Origin: Allium sativum
Lineage: Eukaryota; Streptophyta; Magnoliopsida; Asparagales; Amaryllidaceae
Length of the DNA stretch: 64,000 bases
Reading direction: 5' to 3'
NCBI GenBank assembly: GCA_030737875.1
Contig: CM060911.1
Span: 98,414,599 to 98,478,598 of the forward strand
In this document: positions 11,235 through 22,985 of the stretch, one piece after another
How the letters are laid out: every line of letters begins with the position of its first letter
Numbering within the stretch: position 1 is the first letter of the stretch
Notes under the pieces: generated by a model
Databases searched by the model: none
What the model saw: only the letters and a program-made list of their open reading frames with translations
What the model was told of the DNA's origin: nothing
Made by a program: the position numbers and the translations under genes

Positions 11235-11490
11235 TGGTATAAAAATACCAAATCAAAAGGTTCAATCATCATCCAAACACACAGGTTCAACAACAGATGA
11301 TATAACACATCATATATCAGAATATATGAAAAACGGTAAATAAATGTTGAGGAATCCAGTTGGATTCCTCCGACCTGTTTCCCTGCATCCACAGATGTTA
11401 CACAATATAATTCACATCAATTTCATTTCAATATGAGGTATTCTGGTAAACAAAATCAACATCGGTTAACGATATATATAACTATATCGG
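11235..11490 (-). other. Leader hairpin cluster, LTR A copy 2
   Basis: Same cluster as 3860-4114. Here the main hairpin (11349-11370) is a perfect 9-bp stem, GAGGAATCC, AGTT, GGATTCCTC. The neighbour TCATATAT, CAGA, ATATATGA is at 11310-11329. Confidence 0.65.
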
Positions 11491-12623
11491 TATTTTCAAC
11501 CAGCTGACTAGCAGTTCAACCAAACAATCAACACTCAGCAATTCAACCAATATTTATCAGTTCTAAAAATACTTTATAAAAATATAAAGTGTTCAGAGTT
11601 AGCGAGATTTACTTACCTTGGACGGTTTATCGTTGAATAACGATAATTGGTCATTGATTTGGTTCAGACGTTAAATTTCACCATAAATCCAAACGAGCTC
11701 CAATCCACTTGCGGTCAGTTCCATTGCGTAGTGCTCGTCCATATGATCCCAACGGATCCTATTTCGTTAAATTTCGTTAATGTATGCAAAAGTTATGCTA
11801 TTTACAATATTTACCTAATTTAAACGAATATATATTTAATTAAATTAATTAAATTATTTTTATCTTAATTAATTTCTAATTGCGTTATTAGCCAAATTAC
11901 CTTCCCTGCCCTTCAAAAAAATCCTACTTTCTCATCTCTAGCCATATCCAATTTTTTTTTAAAATTGAAAAACCATTTTAATATTAATTTAATTTAATTT
12001 TCAAATAAAATATTTAAAAATATTCATTTAATTATAACTTAAAAATTTTAACCCGGATCAAAAATCTGCTTCCACTCATTTTAAAGTATTTTTCGATAAG
12101 AATCCAAAGGTCCTTGTTTCGTGGAAATCCGACTTGTTTTGAAAAAGTTATAAGCTTTTAAAGTTTAAAGTTAAAGATTACGAAAATGCCCCTGGTTTGT
12201 TTTAAATTCAAATTAAATTCAAATTAAATTTTAATTTTAAATTTAAATTAATTATCCCATCCGTCGGATCAGTTAGGGATAGCCAGGGAGAGCAGGAAAC
12301 TATATTTTCCAAACTCAAGCCTTAGACACTATCCTCTCTGTCACCCTTAGAATGTTCTGATATTTATTTTTACAAATTCTATTTTAATTATAATATATAT
12401 ATATATATATATTTTACACAAATAAATAAATAAATAAATATTATTTAAAAACTTACCCCGCGAAGCCCAAGCATCTGCCTAAGAGTCCCTAGCTCCCCGT
12501 CTTGCCCTCCTTTCTCCCTTCCTTCCCTTTTCCCTATTTCCTAATATTTTATTATTATTTCTGCCATTGCCAAAGCTTGAAAGAGGAGGAGGAGGAGTGA
12601 GTTTAAAATGAAGGGGGGGGGGG

Positions 12624-12633
12624 CTATTTATAG
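12624..12633 (-). promoter_or_regulatory. TATA box of LTR A copy 2
   Basis: Sense CTATAAATAG, next to a longer C run than in copy 1. As this is the 5' LTR in sense, this is the promoter expected to drive the genomic RNA. Confidence 0.7.
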
Positions 12634-14036
12634 CTGAAGGAGTCACATGGATTGCTGAGGTGACGCGAGTCCAACGGTCGAAAATGGATGGCTAGGATTA
12701 ATCCTTAAATTAATTAAATTATAAATAAATTTAATAATTTATGAATAGTAAAGTGTGTTTTCTCAACCCTATTCGGACGTTAATTTGACTTACTTATTGA
12801 TACCTTATCCAAAATCTTTTTCAACCATGTTGTTCAATTTTTCTTGCTTTTCAATGCTATATAAAAATATATCAATTTTGAATTTGTTTGAACTTTCAAA
12901 TAATTTAAATTCAAATTCAAAATAGTGTTTTGTGTTAGTTTCAACACCTTCCGGTCTCATGTTTGAGTATCAAACGATAACGGTTTTCAGAAATTCTTCC
13001 ACCATCTGGTCCGGTTTTTAACGTACTTCAATCCTATGTATTCAAATCAAAAATCGGAGTTCGTTTAGATTTTCAAATAATTTATTTAAATTTTGTTTCC
13101 TTAATAACTTTCTATATCCGTTATAGGATTTTCCCAGATTTCATATATAGCTAATATCCTATGTTTAGAATTTTCCTGGATAGGTCTCAGGTTCCAGTTT
13201 TGCCGTTAGCATTAGCAAATTCCAATTACCGTCAAAATTTAGTTCAAATTTTGGCCTTTTATTTTTTTCTTTTCCACATACGGATGCCATTTTTGACGTA
13301 ACTTGGTTGGTTACCTAATTTCATCATTTCGGATTTAATGAAACTGATTTCATCGAAATCCGAGTTCGTTAGCTACTACTTCCTTTGTAAACGTACTATT
13401 TTTAATTAAAAATTTATCCTTTTATACTGCCAGTTCACATTATATTGCAGATCCACTAAATTTCTACCATTTCGGAATAAAATAAAATATTCAAAATTAT
13501 TGAAATTAAACCATTTAAAATTCCAAAATAATAAAAATATTTTTAAATATTAAACTAAATGGTCAAAAAATCTGGGCCGTTACAGCGACCCACATAGCCA
13601 TGCTGCCTGCCCGATTTTTGTCATTTCCCAGTTGTGAAGCTTGAGGTCGTAACGTATCTTTTGACAGATCACACCTTCATTTACTTTGAATGCCACATCG
13701 TCATACCTGCCAAATCACAAATTCATTTCCCCAAAAATACTATGGGTATAAAGCTAAGAGAAACGAATTCCTCCGCCACCGAACGTAAGTACGTTTGAAG
13801 AGATCAACTTACGCGATCCATTAGATATAATCTGTCAGACATTCGTCCATACAAGTTGTCATAGGACTGGACAAACCAAGGGCACTGTTATGTAAACAGA
13901 ACATTCCTTGCATAAACTCTGTCTTCGACTGTCTTCAGCATATTTGATTCGCAATGCTTATGCCCATATAGAGTGGTTTTCAGATAATAAATCTGATCCC
14001 GGTCTCTCTGTATTGACACGTAAAAATGGTCAAAAC

Positions 14037-14064
14037 TTTGATAGTCGGTGATTTAACTATCAAA
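14037..14064 (-). other. Conserved hairpin TTTGATAGT/ACTATCAAA, old LTR
   Basis: Same stem and loop as in LTR A although the flanks have diverged. Confidence 0.6.
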
Positions 14065-14508
14065 GGAAAACACGTGTGCAAACAACGATATTATTTCCAG
14101 ATGGAAATTCTATCGATCAATCATCAATCATCATTTATCTCTTACATTCATTTATCATTGATTTATTCATTTTCCATTTCCTGATTCAGTATATTCATAA
14201 TTTCTTATTCTCTACATTTAGAAAATATACGTTACTAACATTGGTAAACATTTCCATTTCTTATTCATGCATCACTGTCATTCCAGTATTTCTTATCAAC
14301 AAAACATTTCATTTTCTATGCTTAGAAAACATTTCTGATTTTTATTGGAAAACGCTTCCAAAACTCATTTATATTGATTTCAAACGAACATTATATACCA
14401 CATTATTACGACCGCTCAATCCATTAATCGCTTATTACTTACTGTATCTTCAATCAATCTTTGTCATCGAACTTCAGTTATTCCTTAGTTAATTACGGAG
14501 TCAATCAA

Positions 14509-14546
14509 GTTGGGGTGTAATTACCTCTCAGACCTTAACTGAATAA
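14509..14546 (-). other. Conserved GTTGGGGT...CTCAGACCTT box, old LTR
   Basis: One of seven copies of a roughly 38-base block (others at 2113, 9488, 44047, 50642, 54950 and 58811). It holds GTTGGGGT, then TTACCTCTCAGACCTT and an ACTGAA(T/C)AA tail, and is far better kept than its surroundings. Confidence 0.65.
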
Positions 14547-14807
14547 CGTTCTCAACCTTGCAACAGATAAAGTTCACAATTCAATCTTAACACTTATTGC
14601 TTACACACATTTCTCGGATTTACATTACAAATTTCCTTCTTTGATGAATACTGGTTATAATGATAACGTTAAAAATCTTTCCTCTGAAATATCTAACTTT
14701 TAAACTATGACTTTTATTTCTTAATTTAAATAAATAATAATTTATTAAATAAATAAATAATTTAGTCTTGCTTTAAAAACGGAAAGTAAATTGTACTTTC
14801 CTACATT

Positions 14808-15190
14808 CGATATAATCGAACCTCAATATAAAATTCTCTTTTGAATAAACTATATTCGATAACTCCAGTTCGAATAAACTATATTCGATAACTCGCTCTT
14901 TCGAATAAACTATGTTTGATTAATTCTCTTTTGAATAAATTTATTCGATTAACTCTCTTTGAATAACTACTATTCGATTAACTCACTTCGAATAACTAAC
15001 ATTCGATTTACTCTTTTCTTCGAATAAACTATATTCGATAATCTCCCTTCGAATAACAAATATTCGACTAACTCTAATTCGATTAACTCTACTCGAATTA
15101 CTAATGTTCGATTAACTCTAATCGATTAACTCTAGTCGATTTACTCTATTCACTCAACTCTGATCAATTGACTCTATTCGATTAACTCTA
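14808..15190 (-). repeat. Palindrome array, TTCGAATA/ATTCGAT units, old LTR
   Basis: More than ten degenerate units with TTCGAATA(AA)...TATTCGAT pairs, followed by GATTAACTC units. It is a diverged relative of 2411-2706 with different unit count and order, so the array turns over independently in each LTR. Confidence 0.75.
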
Positions 15191-15769
15191 ATTATATTTT
15201 TATTTGCAGAATTATTCATACAAATCTTATTTTTCCTTCTAATCACTTAATATCTCGTTCAAATTCCCTTTTTAAATACCAAGTTCAAATTCCATTTTCA
15301 AATATCGATGTTGAAACCGATTTACTTCTCTATATAAATTCAGATTTTATATATCCAATTTATCCAAAAATATTTTACTTAATTTATAAAACACTATTTA
15401 TAAATTAATCTGCTTACTTTATTTGTTAAAACAGATTTCTATTAAATATTCACTTTTGAATTTCTATCATGTTATTCCCGTGTACGAAGCACGGGTCTAA
15501 ACCTTCCTAATGTAAATTTTTCTTTCTTTTTATATAATTCTATTCATTTTTCAAGTTTTTCCTTTTATAATCTATTTATTTACCAAATAAATCCCTTTTG
15601 ATAATTCGATTTATTTATCAAATAATTTCCTTTTTAAATACCATTTATTAAATAAATCCTTTGATGTTATAAATATTTTCTTTACAAAATCCTTTGATTT
15701 TATAAATATTTCATTTTAAAAGAAATCCTTTGATTTTATAAACATTCCATTTTCAATATACATTTTGGA

Positions 15770-15804
15770 AACTCTCTCTCTCTCTCTCTTTTTTTTTTTT
15801 TTTT
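15770..15804. repeat. (CT)n / poly-T low-complexity tract
   Basis: CTCTCTCTCT run followed by a T run of about 17. No further content. Confidence 0.9.
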
Positions 15805-15819
15805 GATTCTAGTATTTCT

Positions 15820-16029
15820 TATGGTATTTAACATACCATATAACAACGATCGATATCATCCAAACACACGTAATCAACAATAGATTATATATCACATCAT
15901 ATATCACCATATATGAAAAACAGTAAAATAAATGTTAAGGAATCCAGTTGGATCCCTCCGACCTGTTTCCCTGCATTCACAGATATTAAACAATTTCATT
16001 TCCATATGTACTATTCTGATAAACAGAAT
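15820..16029 (-). other. Leader hairpin cluster, old LTR
   Basis: 15820-15840: TATGGTAT, TTAAC, ATACCATA. 15897-15916: TCATATAT, CACC, ATATATGA, with stem kept and loop changed from CAGA in A. 15937-15958: AAGGAATCC, AGTT, GGATCCCTC, which on the sense strand pairs throughout with two G-U wobbles but on the plus strand would have two C-A mismatches. 16013-16029: ATTCTG, ATAAA, CAGAAT, fully paired. Confidence 0.65.
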
Positions 16030-16355
16030 CAATATTTGTTTAACGATATGTGTATATATCATTATCTGTAATTCCAAACAATAAATCAGCAATTCAACCA
16101 AACAATCAACACACAACAATCAACCATCATTTATCAACTTTAAAAATACGTTATAAAAATAATAATTGAGCAGAGTTAGTGAGATTTACTCACCTCGGTT
16201 GTTAACCGTTAAATAACGATTAACAATCGATCTATCCGATCAGGCGGTTTGCCATAATTTTCAACGAGCTCCAAATTGCTCCCAACAAGTTTGTGCGCGT
16301 AGTCTTCTCCAAAATAATTCCAATGTAATTTGTTTCATCTGTTTCTGATATCGTG

Positions 16356-16357
<2 letters not shown>

Positions 16358-16407
<50 letters not shown>
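16358..16407. repeat. (TA)n(TG)n compound microsatellite
   Basis: About 14 TA units run directly into about 10 TG units, absent from the A and C LTRs. Confidence 0.95.
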
Positions 16408-17345
16408 TAAAATTTTGAATGAATTAAACGTTACTAACAAATTTAGTGAATTTACCTTATTTCCATTTTAAACTAACCTCTTTAAAATTAATCAAATAAA
16501 TAAATAAAAACTTATAAAAATAGGTGGTTGTTGTTTACTTAAACACTCGCTAGCTAACTTAGACTAAACAGTAAAACTTATAATACAAACTAAGCTTATA
16601 ATAGATATTAATAAATGGCCTTACCAATTATTCATTACAGCCCGCACTATCCAGTATCCGACCCAAACCCTATGCGGCATCTTCTTCCCAACTAGATGGT
16701 ACCCGAAAGTTCTGTTTCTTCTTCCCATATATATACCTTTTTTTAAGAGATAGATGCAAACTGCTTTATTGCCACACTGTTCAAACCTGGTTTACGTAGT
16801 ACTTTCTTCGGTTCTTCCCCTTATATTTCGAACTCAAGCTTCAGCTTTAAGCCCACGCATGAGCTACAGTTCCATCTTACCACACCCAACCATTTCTTCG
16901 ATATCCAACATGTTCTCCTTCCAAAAAGAAACCGCTTCAGTAAATACTTAACCCATTTCCATGCGCATGTTTTTCCCATCAAAAGAATCCGCTCACTTCT
17001 TTCCTAAACTTTTCCTACTACTGAAAACTCTCATGTGTATAAACCCGTGCAGGCCCATACTTCATCTGCTAGCGCCGAGGATAGGAAACCGAATCCGCAT
17101 CTTCCCCATATGTGGTTTTCAACACATCAGTCTCCCCCTCAACATTTACACGCCTTAACCCCATCAGAACTCCCTACTGTCTTCGAATTCCGGCGGAAAC
17201 AACCCCTAAATCGCGGTCAGAAACCCAGTTTGAAGCTAACGGTTTGAGGAATAAAGATTAGTTAGTTTTAGATTTTTTTTGTTTGCCATTTTACATACGG
17301 ATTCGAATGGGTCAAGATAAGAGAAAAAAGATGTACCAATTGATG

Positions 17346-17354
17346 TATTTATAG
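17346..17354 (-). promoter_or_regulatory. TATA box of old LTR
   Basis: Sense CTATAAATA, in the same relative place as the TATA boxes of A and C. Probably inactive given the age and disruption of this LTR. Confidence 0.5.
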
Positions 17355-17916
17355 CCTTTCAATAACGTGCTTAGCAAGGAGAAAGGTACGATATAGCATA
17401 GCTCAGTGGTAGGCGTGTTAGATAGGTCTATGGGTTTTTCCTTGGTTATGAAGACATAGACTCACAGCATAGGCTTTAGGTATAGTGTATAATGTAGATA
17501 GGTATGTAGGCTTTTATAAATGTTTTGATTTTCCATGACATGTTAGGGAGAGGAAGGTGAAACATAGGTCTACAGCTTTATAGTTTTCTTCATTCGTGGT
17601 GGCTAACATCTGGGTACGGTTTCATTCCCCTTCGTAAAAGTTTTAATATTTCGGTTTATATAAAAAGAAAAAAAAATCAGATTTCATGTTTTGAATTGAT
17701 ATAAAAAGTTGGGGATAATTTGTACTACAGTAAATGGCAACTGGTAGGAGGGTACACCAATGCAGCAGATCACTTAGCAAAGCTGAGGTTGGGATGTTGT
17801 TGTCACAACAATAGATTTCCCATAAGCAAATGCTGAATGTATACACTATTTTTTTATCTGTTCAGACATGTGCATGCGAAGCTTTTCTTTGAATTGTTCC
17901 ATCTTATTATGTGAAG

Positions 17917-17921
17917 GTACA
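17917..17921. repeat. Target-site duplication GTACA, left
   Basis: GTACA directly precedes the solo LTR and is repeated exactly at 23914-23918. Confidence 0.9.
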
Positions 17922-19767
17922 TGTAAGAACCCGTAACTTCCCCGTGAAGGAAAGAGCGGATACTTTGAGAACAACACACATCGGAACGCAGACGGAAGAA
18001 CATTTCATTGTTATTACAACAATTCCACCAGAGACAAGAATATACAGAGTATAAATGAATAAAATACATTCGATAAATATCAGAGATTACAATAATTTAC
18101 ATAGCAGCGGAAAAATATACAAAACACAACTGAAAGTGATACACGGATACAGAACTTTCCGAGCATCGTTCCAGCTGTAAATCAGGACCCTGTGGATATA
18201 AATATGCAAAACCAAAACTACTAGCTGCCTGTGTGGAAAATAGGGGCATCCAGAGTTTAGGTTAAAACAATAAACTCCAGGTCATTCATGTGACTGGTGT
18301 GAGAACTAAAACAGTTATTCAAAACTTTACTTTAAAAGAGAGTAATTCAAGGGACCACACCGTATAACACGGAACATGTTTCCTCCCAAGAATACCAGTG
18401 CATATAACAAAACAGCGCAATGCTTTTTGGAAAAATGAAGCTATTATAAGACCCAGGTCCCATCACACAATGCAACGCAAGCCGAAGGATAGGGTTTTCC
18501 CTTATAATAGCCAAACATGCTTGGTACGTCAAAACAAATCATTTGATACTATTATAAGTGTATAGTATCAAAACAATTTTCAATCATAAATATCAATCAT
18601 AGACGACATGGGTATCATATATCATGTCTCCATACTAGTTCTACAATTAAAACCGCAATATCACGTATTGGAAATTGGATTCCATCATGAGTCAAGGCAA
18701 GGGGCAAGCTCCTCTCCGCGTTCGAGACACTCTAGCAAATGCCTCAGGACCCCACTATGATCCTTGGATCTTCAGGGCTGGTCCTCTCTTACTTTTGAGG
18801 ATTGGCAATTCCTGAACACACGTTTCCCGGTCCTTACAGACCTATATCCGAGGCGCCTCGTATCCAACAACCACACAGATGAAAAGTATATAAATGTCAG
18901 GGCTGGTAGGTCACTGACACCACCCTAGCTAGAAAGAAACGTCGTGCTCTCCGTGCAGTCACTATCCCGTTTTTGACTCATACCGAGGTGTGAGGCTCAC
19001 GAATTCACGTTATACACAAAGCTACGTCACACAGTCCGTGCTTTGATCATCAACCACAAGACTTTGCTTTTCAACAGAAGCTTTGATCAATTGCCACTTA
19101 CGCGTGCCACACTGGCAATTCACTCCATGCGACTGTTGTCCATCGATATACAACCTCTGAGCTCGTATGTCTCAGAGAAGGGCGTTAAGCAAGAGAATAA
19201 ATTCTCCGCCGCCAAACAGATGTATATTTAATAGAGATCAATAAACACAGAATAAAATCCAATGTCATACACACAATCCATTTACAAGTTCGTTTTGGGT
19301 CTGAACGAAACCAGAGGCACTTTCCTCGCATATCCATCCATCTCCAAGTACGTCTGGACGATTACCAACTGTTTCCCTCATCTTGGGTGTACAGCCCAAT
19401 CAAGATCATCAGTAATCACCCAAATGATGTGAAGACTTCCGGTCTTCAACCACCGTCTTCATCTTCGACATCTCGTCGAATCGGTTATTCAGAATGGGTA
19501 TAAACCCGACCTTTCTGAATAACCCACGTATATGATAAACAAATGTTACACAAACACAACAAACGCCTCATTCCAATTCAGAATATCCTTTTATTCATGA
19601 AATCGCATTCTTAGGGAAAGGTTCCCATTAATTTTATCCAAGACAAATTCTTCTAAATTTATTCTTTAATCTTCCTTTGGATATCATTTCAAACTAGTCG
19701 GGATTAGCGAACCACACCGAAGTAATTATTTATTTTATTTCCCAATCCCAACCTATTCATCCTCTGG

Positions 19768-19950
19768 AGCAAAACTGGTGATACTCCATTCCTAACATCA
19801 CGTTGTTATTGGTAAAATTAATTACCATTTCACATTCAAATCTAATTAAAGATTTAACTATCGCTTTGGAGCAAAACTGGTGATACTCCACTCTGGATCC
19901 CTTTTCAGATTTGATAATTTAAATTATCAATTCACATTTTAATCTAATTA
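19768..19950 (-). repeat. 102-bp tandem duplication with compensated palindromes, LTR B
   Basis: Two units share GGAGCAAAACTGGTGATACT and 'TCTAATTAAAGATT'. At the same place, 102 bases apart, unit 1 has GGTAAAATTAATTACC (19811-19826) and unit 2 has GATAATTTAAATTATC (19913-19928). Both are self-complementary although several bases differ between them. Confidence 0.7.
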
Positions 19951-21044
19951 AAGATTCATTAAAACTCCACTTAGTTTTAATCTTCTCAAAAATCAATATT
20001 CTGTCTTTAACTGGGTTAAAGAACCAATGTCATCTAAAACACGATTCACGATAAACCCAAATCACATTTGATATTAAATACAAGGCTCTGAATAGAAAAT
20101 ATACTGGCTTATATTCAATATCAAATTCTGAAACCATCAAATATCGTATTGGAAATAACGATATAAAATATATCTTTCAAATTCCAATAACAATATCTGT
20201 ATAGTCACGAAATCAAACATTGAAATATTCCGAAGATAATTTCTATTCAATTCCAGTCCAATTCATGTATTGGGAATATTGATTATTTTTAAAATCACTT
20301 TCAAATTCAATTTATTTATTTCAAAAATAAGTTGATTTTAATTCTAGTTCAAATCTAGTTCATTTCGATAAAAATATATTTTTATCTTTTCAAATATGGA
20401 ATTTTTCAGCCCAATTCTTTCCAATTCACATATTATGATTTTACACAAATTATTGATATTTTTAATAATTTTATCAAGGCCCGTATAGTCGATTTCCATC
20501 AACGGCCATCGAACTGCACTTACAGCGACCTTTTCCAAATTTGATTTGGACATAATTCCAAATCCAATCGTTAGATTTCAAATTTCTAATATTCATTGGA
20601 AAGCTCTTTTCGATACGAACCTAACAGTTTCGGTTTTAGGAGAATCCGACGGTCGGATCTCCCGCAACGTCAATTCGAAGTCAATGGTCGAAATTCACGA
20701 ACTGCCGCAGCGCAACGCGTTCTATTCAGGCCATTATGTATATATAATATATATTATATATATTTCGTCGATTTCCTTTTAAAACGTATTTTATAAATCG
20801 TTTTAAATTTGATTTCAAAACCATTTCAACTCTATATTCAATTTCAAATCAAAATTGAATATTTCATATCGTTACTATATAAATGATAATATTTTCAAAA
20901 TGTTATATTTTGAAATCACTTCCTTTTCGATATTCATTATAAAAACAAATATAATCGATATAAATATGGTTCACGTCAAAATAGCGCAACTCTAATCAAC
21001 ACGGCTTTATATATTTCAATAAATTCGTTATTCTATTCAACACA

Positions 21045-21312
21045 TGAATATTTATTCTATTCAACACATGAATCTATATTTCTTTCAACACACGACTAAT
21101 CTCAACACATGAGTACTGTCAACACATCACTATTTTTGTTATGTAAAATATTTTATAAAATTATGGTATCTATCGTTTGATTTTTAAATCAGACTCCACC
21201 GTGAAGTAGTTCTAATTTTAAATATGATAAAGATGTAAATTTTATTGTTAAAATATTTTACTCAACCCTTGAATAGTTTCAACACATGAACATCGTCAAC
21301 ACATGAATATTT
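21045..21312 (-). repeat. CAACACATGA repeats, LTR B
   Basis: About seven irregularly spaced copies of CAACACATGA or close variants among AT-rich spacers. Confidence 0.7.
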
Positions 21313-21343
21313 TCCCCCGATTGGAATGAGGCCCAATCAATTA

Positions 21344-21365
21344 CCATATAACGTTAATTATATGG
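21344..21365 (-). other. Hairpin CCATATAA/TTATATGG, LTR B
   Basis: A perfect 8-bp stem with a 6-base loop (CGTTAA). It may be the B counterpart of the leader hairpins of the other families, but I cannot align it to them. Confidence 0.5.
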
Positions 21366-21994
21366 ATTCCATACAACACATGTATATAATAGCAACGATA
21401 AACCATCAACCATCATCCAAAGTGCACAACACAACTGCATAAGCATCAAATATAAATAATCAACGCTTACACATCCTGTTGACCAATCGATCGACATACA
21501 ATGAAGTAGTTGGGATTAGTGTACGCCAAATATCCTCCCAACACCCATGTGGGGTTTCAAATCAACAAACACAGATTTTTATTTGTGCAGTTGGGCGATG
21601 TGTAAAATTTATCATCCCAATCAATATTAGTCAAATCAGTGTATATAAACAAATCGGCCGATTTGTTTATAAATATTTATTTATTCACATTCACGTTAAA
21701 AATTATATTTTTAACGATAATTAATTTATTTCAACAATCTACATTTATTATCGATTTCACATCAACATCACAAACAATTTTCACAACACATCAATCAAAC
21801 AAACAAGCCACCCATGGTCTGCGGATGACGGGTGTCGGATGCTGCTAAGCACCGTCTGCATCCTAGTATATATATATAACTAGAAAAAGAAATTTAGAGT
21901 GAGAAGTTCTCACCAAAGCTAATCCAATCATCACGACTCTTCCTATGTAGAAATCTTCGTCGTTCTCTCCCTTTGTCACTTTCGTTGCCCGTAT

Positions 21995-22400
21995 TCACTA
22001 CATATATAAAAATCGAATTTTTATATTGTTGCTATGTATATAAAAATCACATTTTTATACTACTACTACATAGATAAAAATTCTATTTTTACATCGCTAC
22101 TATATAGATAAAAATTCTATTTTTACATCGCTACTATATAGATAAAAATTCTATTTTTACATCGCTACTATATAGATACAAATTTCGCCTTTTCAAATAT
22201 AAAGATTATATTTTTCATCATGCTATTCACTATATAAAAATCGAATTTTTACTTTGCTATTCGATATATAAAAATCAAAATTTTATTATCTATATATTAT
22301 AAAAATCACATTTTTATTCCTTCTATAATATAAAAATTACATCTTTCTCTATATAAAAAGATCGCCTTTCACTTATATAAAGATCTCACCTTTTTAAATT
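21995..22400 (-). repeat. 34-bp palindrome array, LTR B
   Basis: Three identical 34-bp units start at 22073, 22107 and 22141, each with AAAAAT, TCT, ATTTTT. Degenerate units on both sides keep the AAAAAT/ATTTTT pairing while the centre varies (CGA, CAC, TCT). This is the B family's own palindrome array, unrelated in sequence to those of A, C or the LARD. Confidence 0.85.
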
Positions 22401-22554
22401 TTAAAACTCTCGTCCCTTTTACTTTTAAAGCTCTCGCCCTTTTACTTTTAAAAATATCGTCTCTTTACCTTTAAAAATCCAACCTTTATACCTTTATTCA
22501 CATAGCGAAAAATCCTATTTTAACAATTAAAAATTATAAAAGCTTACATCTTTA

Positions 22555-22985
22555 TGACGGGAGCAGCTCACGGTGGCCGTTGGTGGAGGTTAGGGGCTAT
22601 GGAGGGACCCACGGCGGAGATGGCGGTCAGAGAAGGGGCGGTGGAGTGTTGGAGAAGAGGCTAGGGCGCGTAAGGGGGGGTCAGGGCGTCGTTGGTGGCG
22701 GTGAGGGCCAGGGGAGGCGGCGTAGGTGGCTTGCGAGGCTGGGGGTGGTGGTGCGTGGCGGGTATGGAAGGGGAGGGAGCGATTTACAGTAGAAAGGGGG
22801 AGAGAGGGAGGAGAGAGGCGAGAACGGAGGGGGGGGGGGGGCTTGGAGGCGGTAGCGCCCGCCACCTGGGGGGGGGGGGGCTGCGATGGGGCGACGACGG
22901 TTTACCCTCCGCCGTCGATCCCCTCTCTCTTTTTTTTAAAATTTTATTTCGATTTTGATTTTTAACGGGGAGGGGGGGGGGGGGC
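22555..22985 (+). other. GC-rich, G-run island in LTR B
   Basis: A sharp rise in G+C inside AT-rich DNA, with many plus-strand runs of three or more G, including runs of over ten near 22830, 22870 and 22970. It could form G-quadruplexes on the plus strand; in the LTR's own sense it is a C-rich stretch. The overlapping ORFs here (for example minus 22590-22865, proline-rich) are by-products of the composition. Confidence 0.7.

Larger units (their letters stand above)
7704..13584 (-). mobile_element. Element A, LTR copy 2 (5.88 kb; sense 5' LTR)
   Basis: Near-identical to 332-6209 from end to end, with TGTAACGACCCGG and GGGCCGTTACA termini. It follows the inner primer site, so in the sense direction it is the 5' LTR. 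The sequence right after it (from 13585) is not internal region but the middle of an older related LTR beginning GCGACCCACATAGCC, matching A itself at about 1259. A therefore appears inserted into a relative. The candidate target duplication on this side is GCGAC (13585-13589); its partner is outside the window. Confidence 0.92.
13585..17921 (-). mobile_element. Older diverged LTR, left part (host of A and B insertions)
   Basis: The sequence starts in the middle of an LTR and follows A-type LTR order: GCGACCCACATAGCC block, TTTGATAGT hairpin (14037-14064), the GTTGGGGT box (14509-14546), TTCGAATA palindromes, leader hairpin cluster, TATA box, then U3-like sequence. Divergence from A and C is large, so it is older. 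It continues at 23914 after a solo LTR insertion and ends at 24656 with GACGTTACA. Joined length in the window is about 5.1 kb; its missing first 0.9 kb should lie left of the window beyond element A. Short ORFs (for example 14076-14492) are AT-rich and have no family features. Confidence 0.8.

Noticed and set aside
14076..14492. 138-codon ORF in the old LTR
   Set aside because: Composition is AT-driven (Ile, Phe, Leu, Tyr) and the same stretch in LTR A and C is not open; it overlaps LTR body sequence.
21863..21883. TATA box of solo LTR B (TAGTATATATATATAACTAG)
   Set aside because: A simple TA run about 2 kb from the LTR sense start, downstream in sense of the C-rich leader-like island; position does not fit the other families.
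22590..22865. Proline-rich 91-codon minus-strand ORF in the GC-rich island
   Set aside because: Explained by C-rich composition on that strand; overlapping plus-strand ORFs of Gly/Arg type arise from the same bias.
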